This document shows positions 51,621 to 60,285 of a stretch of DNA of 64,000 nucleotides, in pieces (position 1 is the stretch's first letter; the number at the start of each line of letters is the position of its first letter). The notes beneath the pieces were generated by a model that was given only the letters and a program-made list of their open reading frames with translations, was not told the origin of the DNA and did no database searches. Both the position numbers and the translations under genes were made by a program. This DNA is from Roseibacillus persicicus (GTDB lineage Bacteria; Verrucomicrobiota; Verrucomicrobiia; Verrucomicrobiales; Akkermansiaceae). Location of the stretch: the NCBI RefSeq assembly GCF_014651675.1, contig NZ_BMXI01000018.1, positions 50,665-114,664 of the forward strand, given 5' to 3'.

Positions 51621-53033
51621 CTACTTTGCGCCTTTGCTGCAAAGAACCGCCGGAATCGTCTTCAGCATGATTTTAAAGTCCAACCACAGCGACCAATTAT
51701 CGATATAATCGAGGTCCATTTTCACCCATTCGTCAAATTTCGTAATCTGATTGCGACCTCCCGCCTGCCATGTGCAGGTGATCCCGGGACGCACGCTCAA
51801 GCGGCGCCGGTGCTCCATACGCTCGAACTTGTCGACTTCGTAGAGCGGAAGCGGCCGCGGCCCCACCAAGCTCATATCCCCCTTCAACACATTCAATAAC
51901 TGCGGGAACTCATCCACACTCGTCTTACGGAGCCAAGTGCCGAAGCCAAAAACTCGCGGATCCTTGTCCAACTTAAAGACCGGACCGCTCATCTCATTGC
52001 CCACTTCCTTTTTCACTTCAGCCAAACGAGCCTCAGCGTCAGGAACCATGGTCCGAAACTTGTACATTTTGAATGGCTTCCCGTAACGCCCTGCCCGCTG
52101 TTGCTTGAATAAGATCGGACCACTCGGGCTACCCAGCTTAATCCCAATGGCAGCGACGAGCCAGAGAGGAAAAGTAGCGATGATAATGAGAAGAGCTCCA
52201 ATTTTATCAAAAACAGACTTTGCAAAAATCGCCCACGAAAGCTCGGGAGTCGAGCGCAAGACCAACATCGGCTTGCCCCCCAACAAATCGAAGTCCGGTC
52301 GAGCGATTTGTGTCCGGATAAAACCCGCCGATACCCAAGCCTCAATCCCCTGCAGTTCGCAGACTTCAATCGCCTTCGCCAATTGACCAAACTCGGTATG
52401 CCGAGCCAGGAAGAAAACCCGTCCCACCGAAGCGGCCTTGATCTTCTCCTCAAAATCTTCGATGGAGGTATCGCGCAGATCGACGCGGTCAACAATCTTC
52501 CAACCAGCCTGAACCTCTTCAGTAGTCGATCCCAGAAACTCTTCAATCTCCCTTTCCCCCCCTGCGATAATCACCGCCTCCTTCGCATCCTCGGCCCGAA
52601 CAGCGTGCAAGACAATGCTTCTCGTCGCAGCCTCCCGCAAAAGCAGAAAAGCAATCGTCAATGGAATCCCCGCCCCTAGAATCCAACGACTTTCTACCGA
52701 AATCTTGAGGAAGATCACAAACAACCCAACGACTACGCAAACGATCACATAGGCCTGCAAAAGCTGCAGCAACGAAGTGCTCACCCTCTTGCGCAGCGGA
52801 TTCCGATAGAACCCAAAAATCTCAAGCGTGAAAGGTAAAATCGGAACGAGAATAAAAAGCACCCAAGTCAACTCACCTAGCCCCCCTTGGTATTCGTTCA
52901 TGGACCTAAGGCCAACAAACTCACGAAACGGGTCTCGAAGCAATGCCGCCACCATAAATGCCAGCCAGATCAATGCGGCATCAATGAGCTGCAAGATCTG
53001 AATTGAAAAGCTCTCGCGTTTACCGTTTTCCAT
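51621..53033 (-). CDS. Polyprenyl glycosylphosphotransferase (initiating sugar transferase)
   Basis: 470 residues from ATG 53033 (MENGKRESFSI). Four N-terminal membrane helices (about 10-130) and a CoA-binding-like central domain precede a reentrant helix (KIGALLIIIATFPLWLVAAIGIKL). The catalytic bacterial sugar transferase domain follows: FKQQRAGRYGKPFKMYKFRTMVPDAE, RKTSVDEFPQLLNVLKGDMSLVGPRPL and RLSVRPGITCTWQAGGRN. It transfers a hexose 1-phosphate to undecaprenyl phosphate to start repeat-unit synthesis of an exopolysaccharide. It is the last polysaccharide gene of the minus-strand locus, 37 bp after the O-antigen ligase-like gene. Which sugar it attaches cannot be read from sequence. Confidence 0.92.
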   Translation of the reverse strand: MENGKRESFSIQILQLIDAALIWLAFMVAALLRDPFREFVGLRSMNEYQGGLGELTWVLFILVPILPFTLEIFGFYRNPLRKRVSTSLLQLLQAYVIVCVVVGLFVIFLKISVESRWILGAGIPLTIAFLLLREAATRSIVLHAVRAEDAKEAVIIAGGEREIEEFLGSTTEEVQAGWKIVDRVDLRDTSIEDFEEKIKAASVGRVFFLARHTEFGQLAKAIEVCELQGIEAWVSAGFIRTQIARPDFDLLGGKPMLVLRSTPELSWAIFAKSVFDKIGALLIIIATFPLWLVAAIGIKLGSPSGPILFKQQRAGRYGKPFKMYKFRTMVPDAEARLAEVKKEVGNEMSGPVFKLDKDPRVFGFGTWLRKTSVDEFPQLLNVLKGDMSLVGPRPLPLYEVDKFERMEHRRRLSVRPGITCTWQAGGRNQITKFDEWVKMDLDYIDNWSLWLDFKIMLKTIPAVLCSKGAK

Positions 53034-53070
53034 AAAATTAACTTTCCCCAGCCAAAGTTCGAGATCCGAA

Positions 53071-55008
53071 CTAAGGAAGCTTCGACCTCCAGTCAAGGAT
53101 TTCAACTTCGACAGGTTCGATCCGGGCGCCTTCTAAAAACTGAATTTGTTGTTCGAGCCAGCCCAAGACCTCCCGATTTAGCTTCCTTCTAGAAAAATTT
53201 AGTCGGTGACTTTCAGCGAAGGCCTCTCGGGACGCTTGATAGAGAAATAGAGCCTCTCCAGGCCGCCGAAGCTTCGAGGCGTGGTCTGCTCTCCGAATCA
53301 GGTGCCAACCTACTCCATAGACAACCCCATACTTATTTTCCCTGCGTGCTACCGCTTCCAAGGCTCTTAAATGATAACCTTCTGCTTGAGAGAACTCACC
53401 GGCGTTATCCAAGCAATAGGCATAGTTCGCCAGCCCTTCACCGTCGAAGGGATGAATCTTAACCACAAGTTGCCAAATTTCAATTGCCTGCTTCAAGCCC
53501 TGCTCTCTCTCCTTTTCAATCAAAGCCCGCCCAACCTGTCGCAGGACGTAGTAAGACGGAGCTGACAACGAATATTCATAAAGTTTAGGCAAAACCTCTT
53601 CTTCATTGGCTCTCGCGCTTTCCACCTTTAACCAAAGGGGAAATGCGACCACCTCGCGGCGAATCGAATTGTTCCCAAAAGCTCCAAAGAGAAAGAGGAA
53701 TAGAAGAACTCCCACCTTCACCAAACGCGAAGCTTGCGGACCCTCCGTCGTCGAAAAAGTGAGACAATTGGCCCCCATACCTCCAACCAAAAAAGAAAAC
53801 AAAACGAGATTGGGAACCATGTGAAGATTAAAGTCAAAGGCCGCTCGAATCGACTCGGCCACGAGGACTCCAAACGAGGCAAAAGGCACCCAAGAAGCCA
53901 CCTCGCTTGAGGGGTGGCGGCAGGAAAACCAAAACCTTCCCCCAAATGCGACAAGTAGTGTCACAACTACGAACAGCCCGACTATCCCATATTCCGCGAG
54001 CAGCTGAAGATAGTCCGAGTGAACCATTTTTGCATCGCCGTACCATCCCCCTAATCCCGCAAAATTTTTAGGAAACAAATACGAATACGCATAAGCGCCC
54101 TGCCCGACCACCGGGGCCTGCAACCAAATATCAAATGCAATGCCCGCCAAACCGAGTCTCCCCATCGTTGACCCCTCAATCCCCTCTCGCTTGGCAGCAA
54201 TAACTTCAAACGAAAACCACCCTCCAATCAGAATTGCGCCCACGAGGCCTATCGACGCGATCACAGCCCAACGACTCAGTTTTTCTTCTCGCTTTTTGGG
54301 CCCCAAAAACTTGAATGAAACGAAGGTGCAAAGAGCACCAATGACCATCACAATAAAACCACCCCTCGAATTTGTGAAAAAACAAAGAGTTGCCACACCC
54401 AGGGCAACCAAAGTCCACAGTGTCCACCACGGCCGCTTAGTACTAGCTAGCGCTACAAAAACAGGTAGTGAAATCTCTAAAAAACCTGCTAGATAATTCC
54501 GGTGAAAATAAAAGCCGCTCACCCCCTTCTGGTCCGCCCGCGACGGGTCAATAACAGCATAACTTGGGTCAAATATCCCTTGATAGGCTGCGACCACCCC
54601 GTGAGCAAATAAAAGAATCAACAAGGCCCCTAAGAACAACCCTCTACCGAGCTTATACTGAAAAGAACAGGCCCCTGCCACCAATGCAGCGATTGCTCCA
54701 GTGACTAGTACCACATCTCTTCGTGCCAAATCCCAAACCGGCGACTCAATCGCTCGCCACAAAAAATACCCGCCTCCTGAAAAGGCAATTAAAAGGAGCC
54801 AACTCGGCAGTGCCGGAGCGACCCTTGAGAGCAAAAAAAGGCTACCAACAACAAGGAAAGGCAATGAATAAGCTACTCGTGGAAATTCGAATCCGTTTCC
54901 AATCAAAGTAGCATACGTCAGTCCCAGCAAACAAAGCACCCAACCGACGACAGCCAACAACGGCATTCTACCGTTCGTGCTAAGAGAATTGGATTCTTCC
55001 GTCTTCAT
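53071..55008 (-). CDS. O-antigen ligase/polymerase-like membrane protein with TPR tail
   Basis: 645 residues. About eleven to twelve membrane helices occupy the first ~450. The large periplasmic loop holds the Wzy_C signature (GRLGLAGIAFDIWLQAPVVGQGAYAYSYLFP ... VHSDYLQLLAEYGIVGLFVVV). After the last helix, ~180 residues form TPR-like helical pairs (LVVKIHPFDGEGLANYAYCLDNAGEFSQAEGYHLRALEA). Such proteins either polymerise lipid-linked repeat units or ligate glycans to an acceptor, and the TPR tail suggests protein interactions. Neighbours on both sides are polysaccharide enzymes, and the gap to the previous gene is one base. Confidence 0.88.
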   Translation of the reverse strand: MKTEESNSLSTNGRMPLLAVVGWVLCLLGLTYATLIGNGFEFPRVAYSLPFLVVGSLFLLSRVAPALPSWLLLIAFSGGGYFLWRAIESPVWDLARRDVVLVTGAIAALVAGACSFQYKLGRGLFLGALLILLFAHGVVAAYQGIFDPSYAVIDPSRADQKGVSGFYFHRNYLAGFLEISLPVFVALASTKRPWWTLWTLVALGVATLCFFTNSRGGFIVMVIGALCTFVSFKFLGPKKREEKLSRWAVIASIGLVGAILIGGWFSFEVIAAKREGIEGSTMGRLGLAGIAFDIWLQAPVVGQGAYAYSYLFPKNFAGLGGWYGDAKMVHSDYLQLLAEYGIVGLFVVVTLLVAFGGRFWFSCRHPSSEVASWVPFASFGVLVAESIRAAFDFNLHMVPNLVLFSFLVGGMGANCLTFSTTEGPQASRLVKVGVLLFLFLFGAFGNNSIRREVVAFPLWLKVESARANEEEVLPKLYEYSLSAPSYYVLRQVGRALIEKEREQGLKQAIEIWQLVVKIHPFDGEGLANYAYCLDNAGEFSQAEGYHLRALEAVARRENKYGVVYGVGWHLIRRADHASKLRRPGEALFLYQASREAFAESHRLNFSRRKLNREVLGWLEQQIQFLEGARIEPVEVEILDWRSKLP

Positions 55009-55009
55009 A

Positions 55010-56569
55010 CTATTCTTGAGTTTCTAAATGAATTTCGCCCCCACCTGCCGAATCGGCACCTGAATAAACTGCCAATCCTTCTCGAGACAGAAAGCTCTCC
55101 AAATCCTCGAATGAGTCTCTATAACTTTGATGAACGAAAACCCTACCGCCAACTTCGAGGTGAGCTCTAACATCCTCCAAGTAGCCTGAACTTGCCTTTT
55201 CTCCCCCCAGCACCGAAATCACTCTCAAATTCTTCTGATAGCGAACATACCGCACATGGACCATATTGTTCGTGCCCAAGAGATAAAAATCTCCATTGGA
55301 AGCTTTCTTTCGAACTAACTCCGAAGTGGCATAATGATAATCGTTCTCAACGTCTTTCAGAAGCGAAACTCCTCCAAAGTAAATGGTTCCTCCAAAAAAC
55401 AGAACAAAGATCCAAACTTTCCTTTGAAAGATATCGCCAAACAACATCACTATCGACAGCCAAAAAAACGGCAGACCCAACACCCACATCTCAGGATTTC
55501 CAGGTTCAAAAACAACAATCATACCTACATAACTCAGTGAACCCAACAACAAAGCACCTCCTTCCGGTCTGACTGTAGCGAGTATGAATTTTCGATGCTC
55601 AAAAAAAGCCTTGATTGCAATTCCGATTAGACTCGCCGTGGCTAAAAAACCACTTACCCAGATCCAGAGCTGAAAACGTCCAACATCCCGAACCATCATC
55701 CTCTCTTCGTGTAAGAAGCGATACCGAAAGACTTTGTTTTGCAAAATCTCAAACAATGAGTTGGAGGACATGACTATGTTGCCGCCAAACAGACTACCCC
55801 CCAAACCAATTCCAGCTTTGGGAATCGACGTGACGCTAAAGGTTTTCTTCTCAAATCCGGCTCGAGGAATTCCAACCTCCTCTGGAGGAACTACAACCTC
55901 ACGCAACTCAGGCATAGCCCGAGGAGCACTCTGGGCAATCTCCTCTGCGAAAAAATAAATTCCCACTCCCGAAATCAAAGCGATTGAAGCCGGCTTCCAC
56001 TGTTTCTTAAGGAGAAGATAACTCAACGCCGTCACCGCCAAGGGAGGACCCAATGCTCGATGGAAATTTAACGCCAACACGACCAACAGCGCGAAAAAAA
56101 CTCCCTGACTCCAACTTGGCCTGGAACGAAACAAACAAGCAATCACGGCCAATGAAACAAGCCAAGCAAGAGAATAAGCCTCCACTTCACGTCCGTAGCG
56201 CCAAAAGCCATAGCTAAACGCTAGACAGCAGGTCCAAGCCAGTCCCTGCCACCGTTCACCCTTGGTGAACCTGAGACAGAGGAAAAAGAATATAACCAAA
56301 GCGGCAACCGCCGTGATTCCACTAAATGCAACGAGAACCTTAAAGGAGCGCTCTTGACCCGACGCCAAATAGACAGCCTTCGCAAAGGGGTGATAGAGGC
56401 GATGGTTTCGATGAAGAAGTTGACCAAAAGACTGTGTCTCAACATCCAAGGCATAGGAATAGGCGTCTTCAGCCTCAGTCCGGTTCTCAATCGGAGGGAG
56501 GAAAAAGAGCGCCAGAAGAAGGGTCACCGCGCCAAAGAACAAGAAGTTCTCATGCTTCTTTAGTTCCAT
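55010..56569 (-). CDS. Polytopic membrane protein, probable GT-C-type glycosyltransferase
   Basis: 519 residues from ATG 56569 (MELKKHENFLFFGAVTLLL), which overlaps the stop of the preceding SDR gene. About ten to twelve membrane helices are present. The first extracytoplasmic loop begins IENRTEAEDAYSYALDVETQSFGQLLHRNHRLYHPFAKAVY, with an E-x-E-D acidic motif and conserved-looking histidines, as in GT-C enzymes that use polyprenyl-phosphate sugars. The C-terminal ~110 residues are soluble. Placed directly after the UbiA-DprE1-DprE2 genes, it is the best candidate in the window for the transferase that uses polyprenyl-phosphoryl-arabinose, but this is inference; no known arabinosyltransferase motif was identified. 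Confidence 0.7.
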   Translation of the reverse strand: MELKKHENFLFFGAVTLLLALFFLPPIENRTEAEDAYSYALDVETQSFGQLLHRNHRLYHPFAKAVYLASGQERSFKVLVAFSGITAVAALVIFFFLCLRFTKGERWQGLAWTCCLAFSYGFWRYGREVEAYSLAWLVSLAVIACLFRSRPSWSQGVFFALLVVLALNFHRALGPPLAVTALSYLLLKKQWKPASIALISGVGIYFFAEEIAQSAPRAMPELREVVVPPEEVGIPRAGFEKKTFSVTSIPKAGIGLGGSLFGGNIVMSSNSLFEILQNKVFRYRFLHEERMMVRDVGRFQLWIWVSGFLATASLIGIAIKAFFEHRKFILATVRPEGGALLLGSLSYVGMIVVFEPGNPEMWVLGLPFFWLSIVMLFGDIFQRKVWIFVLFFGGTIYFGGVSLLKDVENDYHYATSELVRKKASNGDFYLLGTNNMVHVRYVRYQKNLRVISVLGGEKASSGYLEDVRAHLEVGGRVFVHQSYRDSFEDLESFLSREGLAVYSGADSAGGGEIHLETQE

Positions 56570-57306
56570 CACAACCGCGTCCGATGAAAAATAAAATTGG
56601 GGGTCAACTTGATTAGCAACATGATTAGCCGCCACCATCCTGGAGCATACACAACCCCGCTTCGTCCTCGGGAGAACAATGAGACTATCTTTTTGGCAAT
56701 CTGGTCAGGCTCGGAAAAAAGCACATTTTTCTTCAACTCTGCAGTCATCGGACTCACCACAAACCCTGGCTTCACGAACGACACCTTCACTTTGCAATTT
56801 TTCAGAGCGGTGCGGTGGCGAAGAGCTTCCGCATAAATTTCCAACGCACCCTTTTGAGAACCATAGAACCCATTGGACTGCCGCCCACGGTCACCAGCGA
56901 CCGACCCAATCAACACCAAATGTCCACCTTCCGATTGGCTGCTCATCTTTTCGCTGATCGTTCTGGCAAGGAAAGAGGGAACTGTAAAGTTAACCATTAC
57001 GTCTTGGCTCCACTGAGCGAGAGTCCCCAACTCATCGCTTAGGACTCCAGGCAGGATAATTGCGTGTTCAACCTCTGAAATAGCTGAGATCCACTGCTTT
57101 AGCTCTTCACAGTTTTTGAGGTCAGCCAGGTCCACAGGCATCGACGCAATGACTTTGCTCCCTCTCAATTTGGCATCCTCCACGACCCCGGCAAGACGCT
57201 CAGCGTTTCGCCCCACCAAATAGAGTTCATTTCCCTGCGTGGCGAGCGCTCTCACCAGAGAAGCCCCAATCGCTGAAGTCGCTCCAATCAATAAGACCAC
57301 ACTCAT
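56569..57306 (-). CDS. SDR-family oxidoreductase, DprE2-like
   Basis: 245 residues from ATG 57306 (MSVVLLIGATSAIGASLVRALATQG). It has the Rossmann motif GATSAIG (8-14), catalytic Ser in LIGSVAGDRG and YxxxK in FYGSQKG, and a C-terminal membrane-associated helix. In mycobacteria DprE2 reduces the 2'-keto intermediate made by DprE1 to polyprenylphosphoryl-arabinose. The gene order here (oxidase, then this SDR, ATGA overlap) is the same as dprE1-dprE2. The upstream in-frame extension to 57525 lies inside the oxidase gene and is not real. Confidence 0.85.
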   Translation of the reverse strand: MSVVLLIGATSAIGASLVRALATQGNELYLVGRNAERLAGVVEDAKLRGSKVIASMPVDLADLKNCEELKQWISAISEVEHAIILPGVLSDELGTLAQWSQDVMVNFTVPSFLARTISEKMSSQSEGGHLVLIGSVAGDRGRQSNGFYGSQKGALEIYAEALRHRTALKNCKVKVSFVKPGFVVSPMTAELKKNVLFSEPDQIAKKIVSLFSRGRSGVVYAPGWWRLIMLLIKLTPNFIFHRTRL

Positions 57307-58595
57307 GTCCTCACTCTTTCCCAAAACCGAGAGGTGATCGACACATCTCTTAATTTTTCGAGTTCCTCCCATTGCGGATAGCCTTCTCGGAAAAACTCTC
57401 CTGACATCCGTGCATCCTTTGCCGGATAAAGGCGCCCCCCTACTTCCCGGACCACTCCATCCAGCTTTTTCATTAGAGAAAGAGTTGCCGCGCCTTCCAT
57501 CGCAAAGTCCATCGCCAGTGTCCAACCCGACATTGGAAAAGAAAGCAAGCCGGGCGAAGACAGCGGACCGAATTTTTTGAGTACGGAGAGAAACGCTCCC
57601 TGCCCGGAATCCGCGATCTTCCGCTGAAGTTCACTCAGGGCCGAAATCGCATGGAGAGGAACGACACATTGATATTGTAAAAAGCCACGAGCACCATACA
57701 GACGGTTCCAATTTTCCACTCCGTCTAGCGGAAAAAAATACTTCTCAAAAGGCAGTCGCTCAACCCCTGGGTGCCGCGTGGCAGAGTAAACCGTATTAAA
57801 GGCCCGAATCGCACTGCGATTTAGCAAGCAAGAGGGTGCATCGAATGGAACGCTGATCCCTTTTCTCTTAGAACGGGGACATTCGCCTTCCACAAAGCGC
57901 CCGCCCATAGCGACCCCCCGCCCCATCTTCTTGCTCGCCATATCGATCCAAGCCACCGTCATGGGATACCGTCGGTCGAGGCCGGACAAAATCTCCGTTC
58001 CTTCTCGCAAACTATCGAAACGAACTGTCTCCTGCTCAACCAAACCTTCCCCCTGGAGTGCATGCATCCTCAATCGCACCCGTCCCAAGACCCCGGTCAG
58101 CCCCAAGCCGCCTATCGTGGCCTCAAAGAGATCCCGATTTTCACTTTTACTACATGAGACCCACCCTCCTTCGGTTCGGAAGAGATCGAACGAAACCACC
58201 CACCGCCCAAAGGTGCCACTCTCATGATGATTTTTGCCGTGTATATCATTAGCGATTGCTCCTCCAACCGTCACCTTCTGGGTGCCTGGAACAACCGGTA
58301 AAAAGTAACCACGGGGAACACACCACTTCAAAATTTCACCCAAAGAACAACCCGCCTCGACCTCCAGCACCTTCGTCTCATCGTCAAAACCGACAAGCCT
58401 ACCAGCACGCGAAATCGACTTCATCACTCCATCCTCCTCGGCAAGCAACGCACTGTCACCATAGCTCCGTCCAAGTCCCACCGGTAGAAAGCGAGCACCT
58501 TCAATTGCAGGTTTCTGCAGTTCGTCCTGCCACCAGACTTCAGTCACTCGAGTCTTAATGGGAGGGTATTGTCCCCATGATTTTCCTACACTCAA
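57303..58595 (-). CDS. FAD-linked oxidoreductase, DprE1-like (decaprenylphosphoryl-ribose 2'-oxidase family)
   Basis: 430 residues. The FAD-binding segments GLGRSYGDSAL and VVPGTQKVTVGGAIANDIHGKNHHESGTFG are hallmarks of the DprE1/alditol-oxidase branch of vanillyl-alcohol oxidase flavoproteins. In DprE1 the enzyme oxidises C2' of polyprenyl-phosphoryl-ribose. The start is TTG at 58595, with TGTGAAGA upstream as a possible ribosome-binding site; a nearby ATG was not found. It overlaps the DprE2-like gene by four bases and follows the UbiA-family gene by 31 bp. With these partners the ribose-to-arabinose epimerisation is the most economical assignment. Confidence 0.87.
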   Translation of the reverse strand: MSVGKSWGQYPPIKTRVTEVWWQDELQKPAIEGARFLPVGLGRSYGDSALLAEEDGVMKSISRAGRLVGFDDETKVLEVEAGCSLGEILKWCVPRGYFLPVVPGTQKVTVGGAIANDIHGKNHHESGTFGRWVVSFDLFRTEGGWVSCSKSENRDLFEATIGGLGLTGVLGRVRLRMHALQGEGLVEQETVRFDSLREGTEILSGLDRRYPMTVAWIDMASKKMGRGVAMGGRFVEGECPRSKRKGISVPFDAPSCLLNRSAIRAFNTVYSATRHPGVERLPFEKYFFPLDGVENWNRLYGARGFLQYQCVVPLHAISALSELQRKIADSGQGAFLSVLKKFGPLSSPGLLSFPMSGWTLAMDFAMEGAATLSLMKKLDGVVREVGGRLYPAKDARMSGEFFREGYPQWEELEKLRDVSITSRFWERVRT

Positions 58596-58626
58596 ATCTT
58601 CACATTCTGTCCACCACTTCGAAAGA

Positions 58627-59523
58627 CTACCGCAAGATAATCAACACGATCATTATTAGCCAAACCACCACAGAGCCCAGCAACACAGGGCTTTTGAACA
58701 ACAACCGCTCTGGAGTCTCAACGACCGCAGAACGCCAAGCCATTCTCAGATAAGCCATCAATCCCACCACTACCGGAATCACGGTCAGCACCAGAAATTC
58801 CCGTTCCGAATGCGAAAGACAGTAAGCATAATACGTCCCGCCAGCAGCGAAGCTTGATCCACCGACCAAAACCCGCAGCAAGGCATCGGTATAACCTCGC
58901 AGGGCAGAACGGGTCTCCCCGGGGACCTCCTGCAGTCTCTCCAAAAGACGCCACTCACCCAAGCGTTTACCGAAACCCAAAACCAAAGCGATGGCATACG
59001 TGCACCCCAGTAGCCACCCGGTAGGAGATAATCCCAAGGCGAAAGCTCCCGCCGAGACCCGAATCACAAAACCAATTCCGAGTACCAATACATCCAATAG
59101 CGGCATTTCCCGAAACACGAGGGAATAACCAATGGTCAACATAAGATAACCCACCCCATGCCACAGAGGAAGAGCGCTCTCCCCAACAAATCCATAAGCA
59201 AATCCCAACAGAGCGAGCCCTCCAATCGCCAAAGCGAAAGAAACTAACAGAATCTGCCCTACTGGGAGTTGACCAGAGGCAACCGGCCGCATCTTCTTCC
59301 GAGGATGATGGCGATCTTCCTCCCGATTCCAAACATCATTCAACAAATAACCTGCACTCGCCAAAACACTAAAGGAGACCAACAAGGGTAAAATCTGCTC
59401 CCAACTCTCCCAACTCCCTGCCAGCCCCCCAAAAAAAAGAGCGGCCAAACAAAAACCACTCTTAATCCAATGCTGTGGACGAAGAACCTCGACCCACAGC
59501 TTCATTTTTTTCCATTCCAGCAC
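58627..59523 (-). CDS. UbiA-family polyprenyl-phosphate phosphoribosyltransferase (DPPR synthase-like)
   Basis: 298 residues with eight to nine membrane helices. The first conserved Asp-rich motif NDVWNREEDRHHPRKKMRPVASG corresponds to the NDxxDxxxD signature, in the form seen in the mycobacterial enzyme (Rv3806c family) that joins PRPP to decaprenyl phosphate. The second polar motif lies near GFGKRLGEWRLLE. The opening VEVLRPQHWIKSGFCLAALFFGG is typical of this subgroup. GTG 59523 is used here, and ATG 59505 (MKLWVEVLRPQ) is an alternative. It starts at the base next to the epsI stop and precedes dprE1-like. The expected product is polyprenyl-phosphoryl-5-phosphoribose; a phosphatase for the next step was not found in the window. 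Confidence 0.87.
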   Translation of the reverse strand: MLEWKKMKLWVEVLRPQHWIKSGFCLAALFFGGLAGSWESWEQILPLLVSFSVLASAGYLLNDVWNREEDRHHPRKKMRPVASGQLPVGQILLVSFALAIGGLALLGFAYGFVGESALPLWHGVGYLMLTIGYSLVFREMPLLDVLVLGIGFVIRVSAGAFALGLSPTGWLLGCTYAIALVLGFGKRLGEWRLLERLQEVPGETRSALRGYTDALLRVLVGGSSFAAGGTYYAYCLSHSEREFLVLTVIPVVVGLMAYLRMAWRSAVVETPERLLFKSPVLLGSVVVWLIMIVLIILR

Positions 59524-60279
59524 CTATTCCGAACCTAGCGATTTCAATTCAACGGCATCCTCTCGATCCTCAGCTCCAAGAGACTTTTGGAAGTCCGGCG
59601 CATACTTTCGGATAAACTGATAGGCTCGCTCTTGGGCCTCTCCGTCCTCTTTGCGTTCGTCCACATACACCATCACGCTGGGAAAGGCCCAACGCTCCTT
59701 TCGTCCTTTCAAAATACTATTCCACACCTCAAGCCATACTCTCTCCTCGTCCGACGGCGTCGATGCATCTGGTCCAATCCACCAATATACGTAGTGGGCC
59801 CTCAAATAGATCGGCTCTCCCTTTTCATCCAAGCGAGCACTCCCATCTTGGTTCCTCACCGTTCTCACCAGATGGAAATCCATCACCTCCAGAGGACCCC
59901 CTTCTGTCTCCAGCTTCACCACCTCGCGCTTCTCGATTGTCCAATGTTGCGCAGTAAGACAAACTTGCGGCCGGTGAAGGCTTCGCGAATCAGACCCCGC
60001 AACTATCAAGGTCGCATTGAGAGACCGAAAGTCAGCCTCCGCTTTCGGCAACCAGTCCTCGGCATAAATCCGCTTGAGGAAAGTGGTATCAGACGGAAGC
60101 CAGCGCTTCTCTTCCTCCCCCATTTCACCCGTTTCAATACGATACCCTAACATCTCGTCAGGAAGCCAAACCACCACTCCCGCTACCGGATTAGTTTCCG
60201 AATCACTCCACAGCTTGCAAGCCCCCACCGTAGCGAGCGCCATCGAGACAAAAATTCCAGTCCGCCAAAAAAGATTCAT
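59524..60279 (-). CDS. epsI: Exosortase-associated protein EpsI (DUF3485 family)
   Basis: 251 residues. An N-terminal membrane or lipoprotein-like segment (about 8-22, with Cys21 in TVGACKLW) is followed by the periplasmic domain. The motif SLHRPQVCLTAQHWTIEKRE contains the H-x-P-x-x-C characteristic of the EpsI/DUF3485 family. Later segments VYWWIGPD and SVMVYVDER fit as well. EpsI proteins are encoded beside or fused to exosortases and are needed for the linked polysaccharide pathway, though their reaction is not settled. The gene is six bases after the exosortase gene. Confidence 0.9.
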   Translation of the reverse strand: MNLFWRTGIFVSMALATVGACKLWSDSETNPVAGVVVWLPDEMLGYRIETGEMGEEEKRWLPSDTTFLKRIYAEDWLPKAEADFRSLNATLIVAGSDSRSLHRPQVCLTAQHWTIEKREVVKLETEGGPLEVMDFHLVRTVRNQDGSARLDEKGEPIYLRAHYVYWWIGPDASTPSDEERVWLEVWNSILKGRKERWAFPSVMVYVDERKEDGEAQERAYQFIRKYAPDFQKSLGAEDREDAVELKSLGSE

Positions 60280-60285
60280 CGTAAT

